A DNA stretch of 32,451 nucleotides from JBKBMT01 sp046295655 (GTDB lineage Bacteria; Pseudomonadota; Alphaproteobacteria; Rhodobacterales; Rhodobacteraceae): the NCBI GenBank assembly GCA_046295655.1, contig JBKBMT010000035.1, forward strand, positions 1-32,451, written 5' to 3'. Positions within the stretch are counted from its first letter, which is position 1; each line of letters starts with the position of its first letter. Both the position numbers and the translations under genes were made by a program. Below are positions 22,845 to 32,020 of this stretch, piece by piece. Below the pieces are notes generated by a model that was not told the DNA's origin, searched no databases, and saw only the letters and a list, made by a program, of their open reading frames with translations.

Positions 22845-24188
22845 TCAGGCGGCGCGCTCCAGGGCCTCCACGATCCGGTCCAGAACCGCCTCCAGCAGCG
22901 CCGCATCCTCGGATTCGCCCATCACGCGGATCAGCGGTTCGGTGCCCGAGCGGCGGATCAGCAGCCGCCCCGATCCCTTCAGGTCCGCCTCTGCCGCCGC
23001 GATGGCGGCCTTCACCGCCGCGGCGGCCAGCGGGTCGCGTCCCTCGGCATAGCGCAGGTTGCGCAGCACCTGCGGCACCGGCTGGAACCGCCGCACCAGA
23101 TCCGAGGCCGGCCGGCCGGTCTCGGCCATCGCGGCCAGGAACTGCACCCCGGCGATCAGCCCGTCGCCGGTGGTGGCATAGTCGGTCATCACGATGTGCC
23201 CCGACTGTTCGCCGCCCAGGTTCCAGCCGCCCTGCCGCATCCGCTCCACCACATAGCGGTCGCCCACCGGGGTGCGTTCCAGCCGGATGCCGTGCCCGGC
23301 CAGATGCCGCTCCAGCCCGAGGTTCGACATGACCGTGGCCACCAGCGTGCCGTCGCGCAGCCGCCCGGCCTCGGCCCAGCGTTCGGCCAGCAGCGCCATG
23401 ATCTGGTCGCCGTCCGCGACCTGCCCGGTCTCGTCCAGGATCATCACCCGGTCCGCATCGCCGTCCAGCGCGATCCCCACATCCGCGCCATGCGCCACCA
23501 CCGCCTCGGCCGCGGTCTGGGTATGGGTCGAGCCGCAGTCGAGGTTGATGTTGTGGCCGTTCGGCGAGACGCCGACCGGGATCACCTCTGCCCCCAGTTC
23601 CCACAGCACATCGGGCGCGGCCCGGTACGCGGCCCCGTTGGCGCAGTCGATCACCACCTTCAGCCCCTCGAGCCGTCCGCGGCCCGGAAAGGTGGTCTTG
23701 GCATATTCCACATAGCGCCCGCGGCCGTCGTCGATGCGCCTGGCCCGGCCGATGTTGCGCGGCTGGGCCGGCGGGATGTCGCCGGCGAGGATCGCCTCGA
23801 TCTCGGCCTCGGCCTCGTCGGACAGCTTGAAGCCGTCGGGCCCGAAGAACTTGATCCCGTTGTCCTCGGCCGGGTTGTGGCTGGCCGAGATCATCACCCC
23901 CAGGTCGGCCCGCATCGAGCGGGTCAGATAGCCGACCGCAGGCGTCGGCACCGGGCCGAGCAGCAGCACGTTCATGCCCGTCGAGGTCAGCCCGGCGGTC
24001 AGCGCATTCTCGATCATGTAGCCCGACAGCCGCGTGTCCTTCCCGATCACCGCCCGGTGCCCGTTCGATCCGTCGCTGCGGAAATACCGCCCGGCGGCGG
24101 CGCCCAGCCGCAGCGCCATCTCGGCGGTCATCGGGTGGCTGTTGGCGCGCCCGCGCACGCCGTCGGTGCCGAACAACTTGCGGCTCAT
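22845..24188 (-). CDS. glmM: Phosphoglucosamine mutase
   Basis: 447 residues, the usual length, starting MSRKLFGTDGVRG at ATG 24188, which overlaps the folP stop (ATGA). The phosphoserine loop ISASHNP carries catalytic Ser103, and metal-binding DGDADR is at 242-247. Sugar-binding GGEQSG lies near 325-330 and the phosphate-binding RRSGTEPLIRVM at 412-423. It converts glucosamine-6-phosphate to glucosamine-1-phosphate for UDP-GlcNAc, feeding peptidoglycan and lipopolysaccharide synthesis. The folP-glmM pairing is widespread in bacteria. Confidence 0.98.
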   Translation of the reverse strand: MSRKLFGTDGVRGRANSHPMTAEMALRLGAAAGRYFRSDGSNGHRAVIGKDTRLSGYMIENALTAGLTSTGMNVLLLGPVPTPAVGYLTRSMRADLGVMISASHNPAEDNGIKFFGPDGFKLSDEAEAEIEAILAGDIPPAQPRNIGRARRIDDGRGRYVEYAKTTFPGRGRLEGLKVVIDCANGAAYRAAPDVLWELGAEVIPVGVSPNGHNINLDCGSTHTQTAAEAVVAHGADVGIALDGDADRVMILDETGQVADGDQIMALLAERWAEAGRLRDGTLVATVMSNLGLERHLAGHGIRLERTPVGDRYVVERMRQGGWNLGGEQSGHIVMTDYATTGDGLIAGVQFLAAMAETGRPASDLVRRFQPVPQVLRNLRYAEGRDPLAAAAVKAAIAAAEADLKGSGRLLIRRSGTEPLIRVMGESEDAALLEAVLDRIVEALERAA

Positions 24189-25189
24189 GCGGTTCCCCCC
24201 GTCCAGATTGCCCGCCACAGCGCCAGCGCCTGCCGCGTCTCGGCGACGTCGTGCACCCGCAGGATCTGCGCCCCCTGCGCTGCCCCCGCCAGCGCCACGG
24301 CCACCGAACCGGGCATCCGGTCCTCGGGCCGGTCCGCGCCGCCGATGGTGCCGACAAACCGCTTGCGCGAGGCGCCGAGCATCACCGCGCAGCCGAGGCC
24401 GTGGAACACCGAAAGCCGGCGGATCAGGGCAAGGTTGTGGTCGCCGGTCTTGCCGAAGCCGATGCCCGGATCCACCGCGATGGCCGACCGCGGGATCCCG
24501 GCGGCCTCGGCCGCGACGATCCGGTCGGCAAGCCAGGCATAGACATCCTGCACCACGTCGTCATAGCGCGGATCGTCCTGCATGGTCTCGGGCGTGCCCC
24601 GCATGTGCATCAGAACCACCGGCACGCCGGCCTGCGCGACCACCGACGCCATGGCCGCATCGTGGGTCAGCGCGGTGACATCGTTCACCGCCGCCGCACC
24701 CGACGCCAGCGCCGCCCGCGCCACCCCGGCCTTGCGGGTATCGACCGAAATCGGCGGGCCGTCGCGCAGCGCCGCGATCACCGGCAGGATGCGCGCGGTC
24801 TCCTCGGCCTCGGGCACCTCGGCTGCGCCGGGCCGGGTGCTTTCGCCGCCGATGTCGAGAAGCTCCGCCCCTGCGGCCGCCAGCCTCCGGCCCTGCGCCG
24901 CTGCCGCCGCCGGGTCAAGGAACCGGCCGCCGTCGGAAAAGCTGTCGGGGGTGACATTGACGATCCCCATGATCCGCGGCCGGTCGAGGGACAGGGCGGC
25001 GAAGGGGGGGCGCGGGGCAGTCAGCCGGTCCAGCACCGTGCCCGGAACCTCGGACGGCGGCACCACCTGCGGCGCGCGCCCGCGTTCCAGCACCTCGACC
25101 CGGTCGAACCGCAGCGGTCCGCCCGCCAGCGGCAGCGCGCCGGGCAGCGGGGCCGTGTCGAGGACCGGAACGGGGCGCCACAGGGTCAT
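24185..25189 (-). CDS. folP: Dihydropteroate synthase
   Basis: 334 residues. The DHPS core starts near residue 74 with MGIVNVTPDSFSDGG, then GGESTRPGA, PISVDTRK, NDVTAL, VLMHMRGTPETMQ, DPGIGFGKT, GASRKRF and RVHDV. All pterin- and pABA-site blocks are present. About 70 residues precede the core, longer than in E. coli and without a known domain. It joins hydroxymethyl-dihydropterin pyrophosphate with p-aminobenzoate in folate synthesis. It lies between folB and glmM, 45 bases after folB, and overlaps glmM. Confidence 0.97.
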   Translation of the reverse strand: MTLWRPVPVLDTAPLPGALPLAGGPLRFDRVEVLERGRAPQVVPPSEVPGTVLDRLTAPRPPFAALSLDRPRIMGIVNVTPDSFSDGGRFLDPAAAAAQGRRLAAAGAELLDIGGESTRPGAAEVPEAEETARILPVIAALRDGPPISVDTRKAGVARAALASGAAAVNDVTALTHDAAMASVVAQAGVPVVLMHMRGTPETMQDDPRYDDVVQDVYAWLADRIVAAEAAGIPRSAIAVDPGIGFGKTGDHNLALIRRLSVFHGLGCAVMLGASRKRFVGTIGGADRPEDRMPGSVAVALAGAAQGAQILRVHDVAETRQALALWRAIWTGGTA

Positions 25190-25234
25190 GTCAGGGGCTT
25201 ACGGCCGCCGCCGCTGCAGCGCAAGCGCGGCGCG

Positions 25235-26140
25235 TCAGGCCCGTTCCACCGGCACGCGGCTTCCTGCCGGAAGCGGGCCGGAGCCGTGAACGATCAGTCG
25301 CGCCGCCGACAGCTGTTCGGCCAGCCACAGCGCCAGAACCTGCGGCTGGTCCACCTGGCCGCGTGGCGCGTCGGGGCTGTCGAGAATCAGCTTGCCCGGC
25401 GCCCAGACGACCGGCTGGCCGTGCCGCATCGCCCAGTCGATCTCGGTCCGGCTTTCCACCACCAGACAGCGCGGATCGCGTGCGGCCAGCGTCCAGGCGT
25501 TCTGCGCGATGGCCAGCAGGTCGATCCGGCGCTGCACCGGCGCGGTCGGGACGGCGGCGCGCGGCAGGTCGGGCAGCCCGACGGTCAGCACCAGCGGCAG
25601 GCCCTGCGCCACCCAGCGGTCCAGCCGGTGCGTCAGGTCGGGTGCGGCGATCGCGGCATTGTCCAGATGCACCACCAGCGGATGCAGTGCGGCATCCTCG
25701 GCATGCAGCCGCACCGGCACCGCGGCGCGCGCGCGGACGATCTCGACCCCCAGCGCGCCGGGGCCGCGGTCGAGCTTTTCCACCCGGACGAAGACCCGCA
25801 TCGCCTGGGGCGCGGCGAGGATCCGCTCGGCCACATGCTCGGCCAGGGTCTCAAGCAGGTTGACGCGCTGTCCGGCCAGTTCCGCCGCAATGGCCTCGGT
25901 GATCCGGTCGTAGGACAGGATGCGGTCCACGTCGTCGTCCAGCGGGGCCGGCGGCGGGGCGACCTCGACCGCCACATCGAAGCGCAGCCGCTGCGGATGC
26001 CCGCGTTCGGTCTGGAAGGCGCCGATGTCGGCGGTGACCACATGATCGCGCAGGCTGATCCGGTCGCGCGGGCCGGCAGGCGCCGTGGCCGCCGCGCGTT
26101 CCTCGGGATGGGCGAAGGCAAGGCGGATGTCGCTGGCCAT
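25235..26140 (-). CDS. folB: Dihydroneopterin aldolase with an amino-acid-kinase-like C-terminal half
   Basis: 301 residues from ATG 26140, more than twice a normal FolB (about 120). Residues 27-138 are FolB: ISLRDHVVTADIGAF, ILSYDRITEAI, LLETLAEHVAERIL (with the catalytic-type Glu) and VFVRVEKLDRG (with the expected Lys). Residues 154-290 do not fit FolB. They resemble a reduced amino acid kinase fold: LVVHLDNAAIA in place of a KLGGS strand, RLDRWVAQGLPLVLTVG, a PVVWAPGKLILDS strand, and QPQVLALWLAEQLSAARLIV in place of TSDSLAAWLA. A KxGGS motif is absent, so kinase activity is doubtful. The second half may bind a pterin or a partner, or be a regulatory remnant. Followed by folP. Confidence 0.85.
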   Translation of the reverse strand: MASDIRLAFAHPEERAAATAPAGPRDRISLRDHVVTADIGAFQTERGHPQRLRFDVAVEVAPPPAPLDDDVDRILSYDRITEAIAAELAGQRVNLLETLAEHVAERILAAPQAMRVFVRVEKLDRGPGALGVEIVRARAAVPVRLHAEDAALHPLVVHLDNAAIAAPDLTHRLDRWVAQGLPLVLTVGLPDLPRAAVPTAPVQRRIDLLAIAQNAWTLAARDPRCLVVESRTEIDWAMRHGQPVVWAPGKLILDSPDAPRGQVDQPQVLALWLAEQLSAARLIVHGSGPLPAGSRVPVERA

Positions 26141-26286
26141 GGTGATTCCCCGATACCGGTCCGGCTCGGCGATAGCACGGGCAGCCGGCCTGCGCGACGG
26201 GCGAACCGGCCCCGGCCGGGACCGTCCGCCTGCGCCGGGGCTTGTGCGAAGCGCTGCGACGGGCCTCGGGGCCTTGCGGCAGCCGG

Positions 26287-26976
26287 CTAGCGATCGGCGG
26301 GATGGCGGTAGAACAGATGTGCCCCGATCCGGGCGGTTCGGGGGAAACGTTCCGACCATCGCGGCGTGACGTTCACTTCATGGAAGTAGGTGGCGCCATC
26401 GGTCAGCCGCCGGTCCGTGCCGTCGAGCACGCGGCGCGCAACGCTGCGCGCCCTTTCCCAGGCGGAACCTTCGCGGATGCCCCGCTGTCTGCCGTCGCAG
26501 ACGAAGGAGAACTGGCAGCCCCGCCCGCTGCCCGCCCCCTGATGGACCACGCCGCAGATCGTGGCCGGAAAGCGCGGGCTGTCCACCCGGTTCAGCACCA
26601 CCTCGGCCACGGCGATCTGACCGTGAAGCGGCTCGCCCCGGGCCTCGAAATAGATCGCCCGGGCGAGGCATTCGAACTCCGGCCCGCCCGGCCTGATCCG
26701 GTGGGCCCGGGTGCCGCGCGGCCGAAGCCGCGGGCGCAGGCTGCGGGCCGGTGCAAGGCCGGGGCGCGGCAGGTCGATCGTCTCGCGCGGGACGAACCGG
26801 GCGCGGGCCAGATCGTCCCGCAGCATCAGCCGTGCGGGAACCCGGGCCGCGACGCCGGCCCGCAGGTTCGATTTCGACAGCGTCATCTCCGGCTTCGCCG
26901 TGCCGACCTCGGCGGCGGCACCGGGCACCCCGGCAAGCCAGAGGACACATAACAACAGCAGACGTCCGACCCCCAC
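26287..26976 (-). CDS. Cell wall hydrolase, SleB/Hydrolase_2 family
   Basis: 229-230 residues from GTG 26976, chosen because GAGGG lies 8 bases upstream and it puts the signal peptide (GRLLLLCVLWLAGVPGAAA) at the N-terminus. An ATG at 27054 would add 26 residues but has no SD. After a basic, low-complexity linker (about residues 70-105), the SleB domain carries LARAIYFEARGE with the catalytic-type Glu, then IAVAEVVLNRVDSPRFP, CQFSFVCDG and TYFHEVNVTPRW. It should act as a lytic transglycosylase-like enzyme on peptidoglycan in the periplasm. It follows the PPDK gene. Confidence 0.88.
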   Translation of the reverse strand: MGVGRLLLLCVLWLAGVPGAAAEVGTAKPEMTLSKSNLRAGVAARVPARLMLRDDLARARFVPRETIDLPRPGLAPARSLRPRLRPRGTRAHRIRPGGPEFECLARAIYFEARGEPLHGQIAVAEVVLNRVDSPRFPATICGVVHQGAGSGRGCQFSFVCDGRQRGIREGSAWERARSVARRVLDGTDRRLTDGATYFHEVNVTPRWSERFPRTARIGAHLFYRHPADR

Positions 26977-27155
26977 CGGCGCGTCCCTCGCCTTGTCTTC
27001 GCTCCGGTCCGCGACCCGGCGGCAGTCGGCCTGCTCGCGAACCCGTGATCGCATAGCCGAAAACCGCGCTTGCGTCCATCTTGGCCGGGTTTGCGCTGCT
27101 GCAGGTGCAGGATCGGGGCGCCGGAACGGGCCCCGGTGCGGCGGCCAACCCCTTG

Positions 27156-29729
27156 TCAGGCGGCATCTTCCTCGACGGTTGCGGCACTGCGGCGTTCGGC
27201 CAGCGCCAGATGGGCGGCGGCCAGCCGGGCCAGTGGCACGCGATAGGGCGAGCAGGACACATAGTCGAACCCGGCCCGACGGCAGAAGGCAATCGATTCG
27301 GGATTGCCGCCGTGTTCGCCGCAGACCGACAGCGTCAGATCGGGGCGCGTGCGGCGGCCGCGTTCCGCCCCGGTCAGAAGCAGCTCGCCCACCCCGTCCA
27401 CGTCCAGTGTCTGGAACGGATCCTCGGGAAAGACGCCCTGCTGCACATAGGCGTTCATGAACCGCCCGGCATCGTCGCGGCTGAGCCCGTAGGTCATCTG
27501 CGTCAGGTCGTTGGTGCCGAAGGACAGGAAGGTGGCGTGATGGGCGATGTCGCCGGCGCGCAGCGCGGCGCGCGGGGTTTCGACCATCACCCCCAGGCGA
27601 TAGTCGAAGGGCACGCCACGGCGGGTGCGGACCGCCGCGGCCACCGCCTCGATCCGCGTCTTGATCAGCTCGACCTCGCGCATCGCCGAGACCAGCGGGA
27701 TCATGATCTCGGGCACCACATGCACGCCGCGGCGGGCAACAGCGATGGTCGCCTCGAAGATCGCCCGTGCCTGCATCTCGTAGATCTCGGGCAGGACGAC
27801 CCCCAGCCGGACCCCGCGCATGCCAAGCATCGGGTTGAATTCCGACAGTTCCTCGGCCCGGCGGACGACCACCGACAGCGGCTTGTCCAGCGCCTCGGCC
27901 AGTTCGCGCATGCCTTCGCGCGTATGGGGCAGGAACTCGTGCAGCGGGGGGTCGAACAGGCGGATGCAGACCGGCTTGCCCTCCATGATGCCGAACAGGT
28001 GGATGAAATCCTCGCGCTGCATGGGCAGGAGCCGTTCCAGCGCAGAGGCGCGGTCGGCGGAGGTGTCGGCGAAGATCATCTCGCGCATCACGATCAGCCG
28101 GTCGTCGTCGAAGAACATGTGCTCGGTCCGGCACAGGCCGATCCCCTCGGCGGCGAAGTCGCGGGCGGTCTCGGCATCGGCGGGGGTGTCGGCATTGGCG
28201 CGGATGCCGATGTCGCGGAACTCGTCGGCCCAGGCCAGCAGGGTGCGGAAGTCCCCGTCGAGCGCCGGCGCCAGCATTTCGGCCGCGCCGGCAAGCGCCT
28301 CGCCCGCGGTGCCATCGACCGTGATCGTGTCGCCCTCGCGGAACACCCGTCCCTCGGCGGTGACAAGGCGCTTCTCGCGCGGATCGAGCCGCAGGCCGGA
28401 GGCGCCGACGACGCAGGGCAGGCCGAGGCCACGGGCGATCACCGCGGCGTGGCTGGTCATGCCGCCGCGTTCGGTCAGCACGCCCGAGGCGGCATGCATG
28501 CCGCGGATGTCTTCGGGTGCGGTCTCGCGCCGCACCAGGATACAGGGCTCGCCCCGCGCGGCAAAGCTCTGTGCGGCGGTCGAGCTGAAGGCGATGCGCC
28601 CCACCGCGGCGCCGGGGCTGGCGGCGATGCCGCGCACGAACACGTCGCGGGCCCCGCGCGGATCGACCTGCGGGTGCAGCAGTTCCGACAGCGCACGCGG
28701 TTCCACGCGCAGCACCGCCTCGTCACGGCCGATGATCCGTTCCTGGGCCAGCGTCACCGCGATCTTCAGCGCGGCGCGCGAGGACCGCTGCACCTTGACC
28801 GCGTCGAGGACCGAAAGCTGTCCGTCCTCGAGCGTGAATTCGATCTGCATTTCCTCACGCAGACGGCTGCGGCAGGCCTCGCCGTGGCGCAGGAGCGCCG
28901 CAAAGGCCTCGGGCGCCAGATCCTCCAGCGCCGGGCCGCGGGGGTCGCGGGCAAGATAGATCGTGCCCTCGGCGGCCCGGGCCAGCGCGTCGCGGCCCAG
29001 GCTCTGGCTCAGGTAGCGGCCGGTGATCTGCGGCAGGCCGGTGACCGGATCGACGAACTGGATCACGCCCGAGCCCGACACGCCCTGGCCCATGCCCAGC
29101 GCCATCGCCTGGACGACAAGCCCGAGGCCGGCCTCGGCCGGAGCGCCCTTGGCCTGGCGCAGAAGCCGCGCGGTCGTCCCCTCCCACGCCCGGGCCATGG
29201 ACCGCAGCGCCTCGGCCAGCTGCTGGGCGGGATCCTGGGGGAAGGGTTCGTCGGTCTCGATCTCGTAGGCCCGGAGCGCGGCGCGCAGTGCGTCGTGCGA
29301 GGCGGCGGAGGCATCGAACATGTCGGGATCGAGCCGCGCGACATGAATCGCATAGGTCTGCACGAAGCGCAGATAGAGCGCGTTGGCCGCCTCGGGCCCG
29401 TGGGTCTCGGCCAGGGCCCGGTGGCGGTCATCGTTCAGCCCGATGTTCAGGATCGTCCCCGGACCGCCCCAGTCGGGATTCTCGGGGCTCGGGCGGACCG
29501 ACACCAGCGGCGCGGGGCCGAAACCGGCAAGGATGCCCGCCGCATCCGCCGGATGGCCGGCGGCGATGGCGCGCACGGCGGCAAAGGGCAGCGCCACGGT
29601 GCGCGGCACCGGCAGATCCAGCCGGATCAGCCGCTGCAGGCATTTCGCCCGCCAGCCGTGGGTGTCGGCCCGGATCGGCGCTTCGGGAACGACCGGGGTG
29701 AAGTCGGTGGTCTCGGCAGAGCGGGGCAA
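27156..29729 (-). CDS. ppdK: Pyruvate phosphate dikinase homologue with altered ATP-grasp domain
   Basis: 857 residues. The start codon is TTG 29729, supported by AAGGAGG 8 bases upstream. The central phospho-His domain is intact (RGGMTSHAAVIARGLGLP, His427), as is the C-terminal PEP/pyruvate barrel (GLCRTEHMFF, MLGMRGVRLG, MVETPRAAL, SFGTNDLTQMTYG, SVCGEHGGNP with the catalytic Cys). The N-terminal ATP domain departs from classical PPDK: GGKGANLAEM becomes RAKCLQRLIRLD, and SVRSGA..MPGMMDT becomes SVRPSPENPDWGGPGT. MQDIEFT becomes MQIEFT, and LQTRNGKR becomes LDAVKVQRS. The Asp, Gln and Arg that handle ATP in the Clostridium enzyme are thus replaced, while Arg79 and Glu297 are kept. It may still make PEP from pyruvate or may use other partners. 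Placed 85 bases after glyS. Confidence 0.92.
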   Translation of the reverse strand: MPRSAETTDFTPVVPEAPIRADTHGWRAKCLQRLIRLDLPVPRTVALPFAAVRAIAAGHPADAAGILAGFGPAPLVSVRPSPENPDWGGPGTILNIGLNDDRHRALAETHGPEAANALYLRFVQTYAIHVARLDPDMFDASAASHDALRAALRAYEIETDEPFPQDPAQQLAEALRSMARAWEGTTARLLRQAKGAPAEAGLGLVVQAMALGMGQGVSGSGVIQFVDPVTGLPQITGRYLSQSLGRDALARAAEGTIYLARDPRGPALEDLAPEAFAALLRHGEACRSRLREEMQIEFTLEDGQLSVLDAVKVQRSSRAALKIAVTLAQERIIGRDEAVLRVEPRALSELLHPQVDPRGARDVFVRGIAASPGAAVGRIAFSSTAAQSFAARGEPCILVRRETAPEDIRGMHAASGVLTERGGMTSHAAVIARGLGLPCVVGASGLRLDPREKRLVTAEGRVFREGDTITVDGTAGEALAGAAEMLAPALDGDFRTLLAWADEFRDIGIRANADTPADAETARDFAAEGIGLCRTEHMFFDDDRLIVMREMIFADTSADRASALERLLPMQREDFIHLFGIMEGKPVCIRLFDPPLHEFLPHTREGMRELAEALDKPLSVVVRRAEELSEFNPMLGMRGVRLGVVLPEIYEMQARAIFEATIAVARRGVHVVPEIMIPLVSAMREVELIKTRIEAVAAAVRTRRGVPFDYRLGVMVETPRAALRAGDIAHHATFLSFGTNDLTQMTYGLSRDDAGRFMNAYVQQGVFPEDPFQTLDVDGVGELLLTGAERGRRTRPDLTLSVCGEHGGNPESIAFCRRAGFDYVSCSPYRVPLARLAAAHLALAERRSAATVEEDAA

Positions 29730-29814
29730 GGGGCGCGCCTCCTTCTTCTGCCTTGCAGCATAAGTCAGCCGCCGGGGCGGGGAAAGGGCGCTGTCGGGGC
29801 GCCGCTGCGGCAGG

Positions 29815-32019
29815 TCAACCCTGGATGCGGGTGAGGTCGGCCACCCCGAGGCACAGCGCCCGGATGCGGTGCAGCAGGTTCAGGCGGTTGCGGCGGATCA
29901 CCTGGTTGTCGGTATTGACCTGCACATCCCCGAAGAAGGCGTCGATCGGGCCGCGCAGCGCGGCCAGTGCGGCCATGGCGGCGGGAAAGTCCTCGGCCGC
30001 CATGGCCGGCGCGATGGCGGCTTCGGCAACGTCCAGCGCGGCGAACAGCGCCCGTTCGCTGGCGGTTTCGGCCAGTTTCGGGTCGGGGCCGAAGGAATAT
30101 TCCACCCCGTCGCGCTCTTCCGCCTGCGTCAGGATGTTGTTGGCGCGGCGGAACAGTTGCACCAGGTTCTCGCCGTCGTCGGTTTTCAGGACGACGTCCA
30201 GCGCACGGGCGCGGGAGACCAGCAACGTGAGGTCGTCACGGTTCGGCATGGCGATGACCGCATCGATCACGTCATGCCGGATGCCCTCGTCGCGCAGGTG
30301 CACCTTGAGGCGGTCGTGGAGGAAGGCGACCAGATCGTCGCTTGTCCCGCCGACTCCGCTGTTCCTCGCCGCTTCAAGCCATTCGCGGGCCTCGTCGCCC
30401 CGGTCGGCTACTTCCCGATCAAGCTCGGCATGAAAGCCGCAGGCTGCGAGTGTGTCGAGCAGGTGCGACCGCACCCCGTCGGACCCGAACCGCAGACGGA
30501 GGATGTGCGCGTCGAACAAGCGGTCGAGATGAAGGCGCGCTGCCGTCCCCAGCACAAGCCGGATCACCCCCAGCGCCGCCCGCCGCAGCGCGAAGGGATC
30601 CTTGCTGCCGGTGGGTTTCTCGTCGATCGCCCAGAAGCCGGTCAGCGTGTCGATCCTGTCGGCCAGCGCCACGGCGACCGACACCGGCTCGGTCGGCACC
30701 GCATCGCCCTCGCCCTTCGGGCTCCAGTGGTCGCGGGCGGCGTCGGCCACCGGGTCGGGCAGGCCGGCGGCACGGGCATAGTAGCGGCCCATGATGCCCT
30801 GAAGCTCGGGGAATTCGCCCACCATGGCCGAGCGCAGGTCGAGCTTGGCCACCCGTGCGGCCTGTTCGGCAAGCGCCGGGTCGGCGCCGACATGGGGGGC
30901 GATCACGCGCGCCAGCGCGGCGATGCGGTCGATCCGGTCGGCCTGGCTGCCCAGCTTGTTGTGGAAGGTGACGGCGCGCAGCCCCTCGGCCCAGGCGGCC
31001 ATGCCGGCCCTCGCCTCGCGCAGGTCGGCGTCCCAGAAGAAGCGGGCGTCCGACAACCGCGCCGCCAGCACCCGGCCGTTGCCGGACAGGATCGCCGCGC
31101 CGTGGTCGGCGGTCTCGATATTCGCCACGGTCACGAACCTCTCGATCCGGCCGCTGGCCGGATTGCGGACCGAGAAGAACTTCTGATGCGCGCGCATCGA
31201 GGTCTGGAGCACTTCGGCCGGCAGGTCGAGGAAGTCGGGCGCGATGTCGCCCATCAGCACGACGGGCCATTCCACCAGCCCCGCGACCTCTTCCAGCAGG
31301 GCCGGATCCTCGATCACCTCAAGCCCGCGGGCGAAGGCAGCAGTGGTGGCGTCGTGCCAGATCTGCGCCGCGCGTTCGGCCGGATCGAGCATCACCTTCG
31401 CCGCGCGCAGGCGGCGGGCATAGTCGTCGTATCCGGTGACGGCGAAGGGTTCGGGGGCAAGGAAGCGGTGGCCGCGGGTGGTGGCTCCGGCAAAGATCCC
31501 GTCCACCGACAGCGGCACGACCTCGGCGCCGGCCTCGGTGGTCAGGATGCAGAGGATGGAGTGAAGCGGGCGGACCCAGCGCAGGCTGCCCGCGCCCCAG
31601 CGCATCGACTTGGGCCAGGGGAAGGCGCGGATCGCGGTCTCCAGCACCTCGGCCACGATTTCGGCGGCGGGACGGCCGGGGCGGGTGGTGACGGCGAAAT
31701 AGACCTCGGCCTTCCTGTCGGCGCGGCGTTCGAGCTGGTCGAGCGTCAGGCCGGTCGAGCGGAGGAAGCCCTCGATCGCCGCGGCCGGCGCGTCGGTGCG
31801 CGGGCCCTTGCGTTCCTCGCGCACCGGGCGGCTGGCGGCGTCCAGCCCCTCGACGTGGAGGACCAGCCGGCGGGGGGTCGATAGCGCGCCGGCGGAGGCA
31901 TAGGTGAGGCCGGCCTCGACCAGACCGTCGGTGATCAGACGCCGCAGATCCTCGCGGGCGCGGGGCTGCATCCGCGCGGGAATCTCCTCGGAGAGAAGCT
32001 CGATCAGAAGGTCGGGCAT
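29815..32019 (-). CDS. glyS: Glycine-tRNA ligase beta subunit
   Basis: 734 residues, usual length for the bacterial beta chain. It starts MPDLLIELLSEEIPARM, a signature of the family, one base after the DUF6446 gene stop. Other conserved blocks are STPRRLVLHVEGL, FPKSMRWG-like PWPKSMRWGAGSLRWVRP, LQTSMRAHQKFFSV, LSDARFFWDADL, KLGSQADRIDRI and KLDLRSAMVGEFPELQG. PFALRRAALGVIRLVL leads into the anticodon-binding tail. It needs the alpha subunit GlyQ, whose gene is expected just beyond the right edge next to the DUF6446 gene. Confidence 0.98.
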   Translation of the reverse strand: MPDLLIELLSEEIPARMQPRAREDLRRLITDGLVEAGLTYASAGALSTPRRLVLHVEGLDAASRPVREERKGPRTDAPAAAIEGFLRSTGLTLDQLERRADRKAEVYFAVTTRPGRPAAEIVAEVLETAIRAFPWPKSMRWGAGSLRWVRPLHSILCILTTEAGAEVVPLSVDGIFAGATTRGHRFLAPEPFAVTGYDDYARRLRAAKVMLDPAERAAQIWHDATTAAFARGLEVIEDPALLEEVAGLVEWPVVLMGDIAPDFLDLPAEVLQTSMRAHQKFFSVRNPASGRIERFVTVANIETADHGAAILSGNGRVLAARLSDARFFWDADLREARAGMAAWAEGLRAVTFHNKLGSQADRIDRIAALARVIAPHVGADPALAEQAARVAKLDLRSAMVGEFPELQGIMGRYYARAAGLPDPVADAARDHWSPKGEGDAVPTEPVSVAVALADRIDTLTGFWAIDEKPTGSKDPFALRRAALGVIRLVLGTAARLHLDRLFDAHILRLRFGSDGVRSHLLDTLAACGFHAELDREVADRGDEAREWLEAARNSGVGGTSDDLVAFLHDRLKVHLRDEGIRHDVIDAVIAMPNRDDLTLLVSRARALDVVLKTDDGENLVQLFRRANNILTQAEERDGVEYSFGPDPKLAETASERALFAALDVAEAAIAPAMAAEDFPAAMAALAALRGPIDAFFGDVQVNTDNQVIRRNRLNLLHRIRALCLGVADLTRIQG

Positions 32020-32020
32020 G

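Noticed and set aside
27081..29834. Long plus-strand open frame (917 codons) opposite the PPDK gene
   Set aside because: It is the antisense shadow of a gene with clear PPDK motifs; its translation is His/Gly/Arg-rich without recognisable domains.
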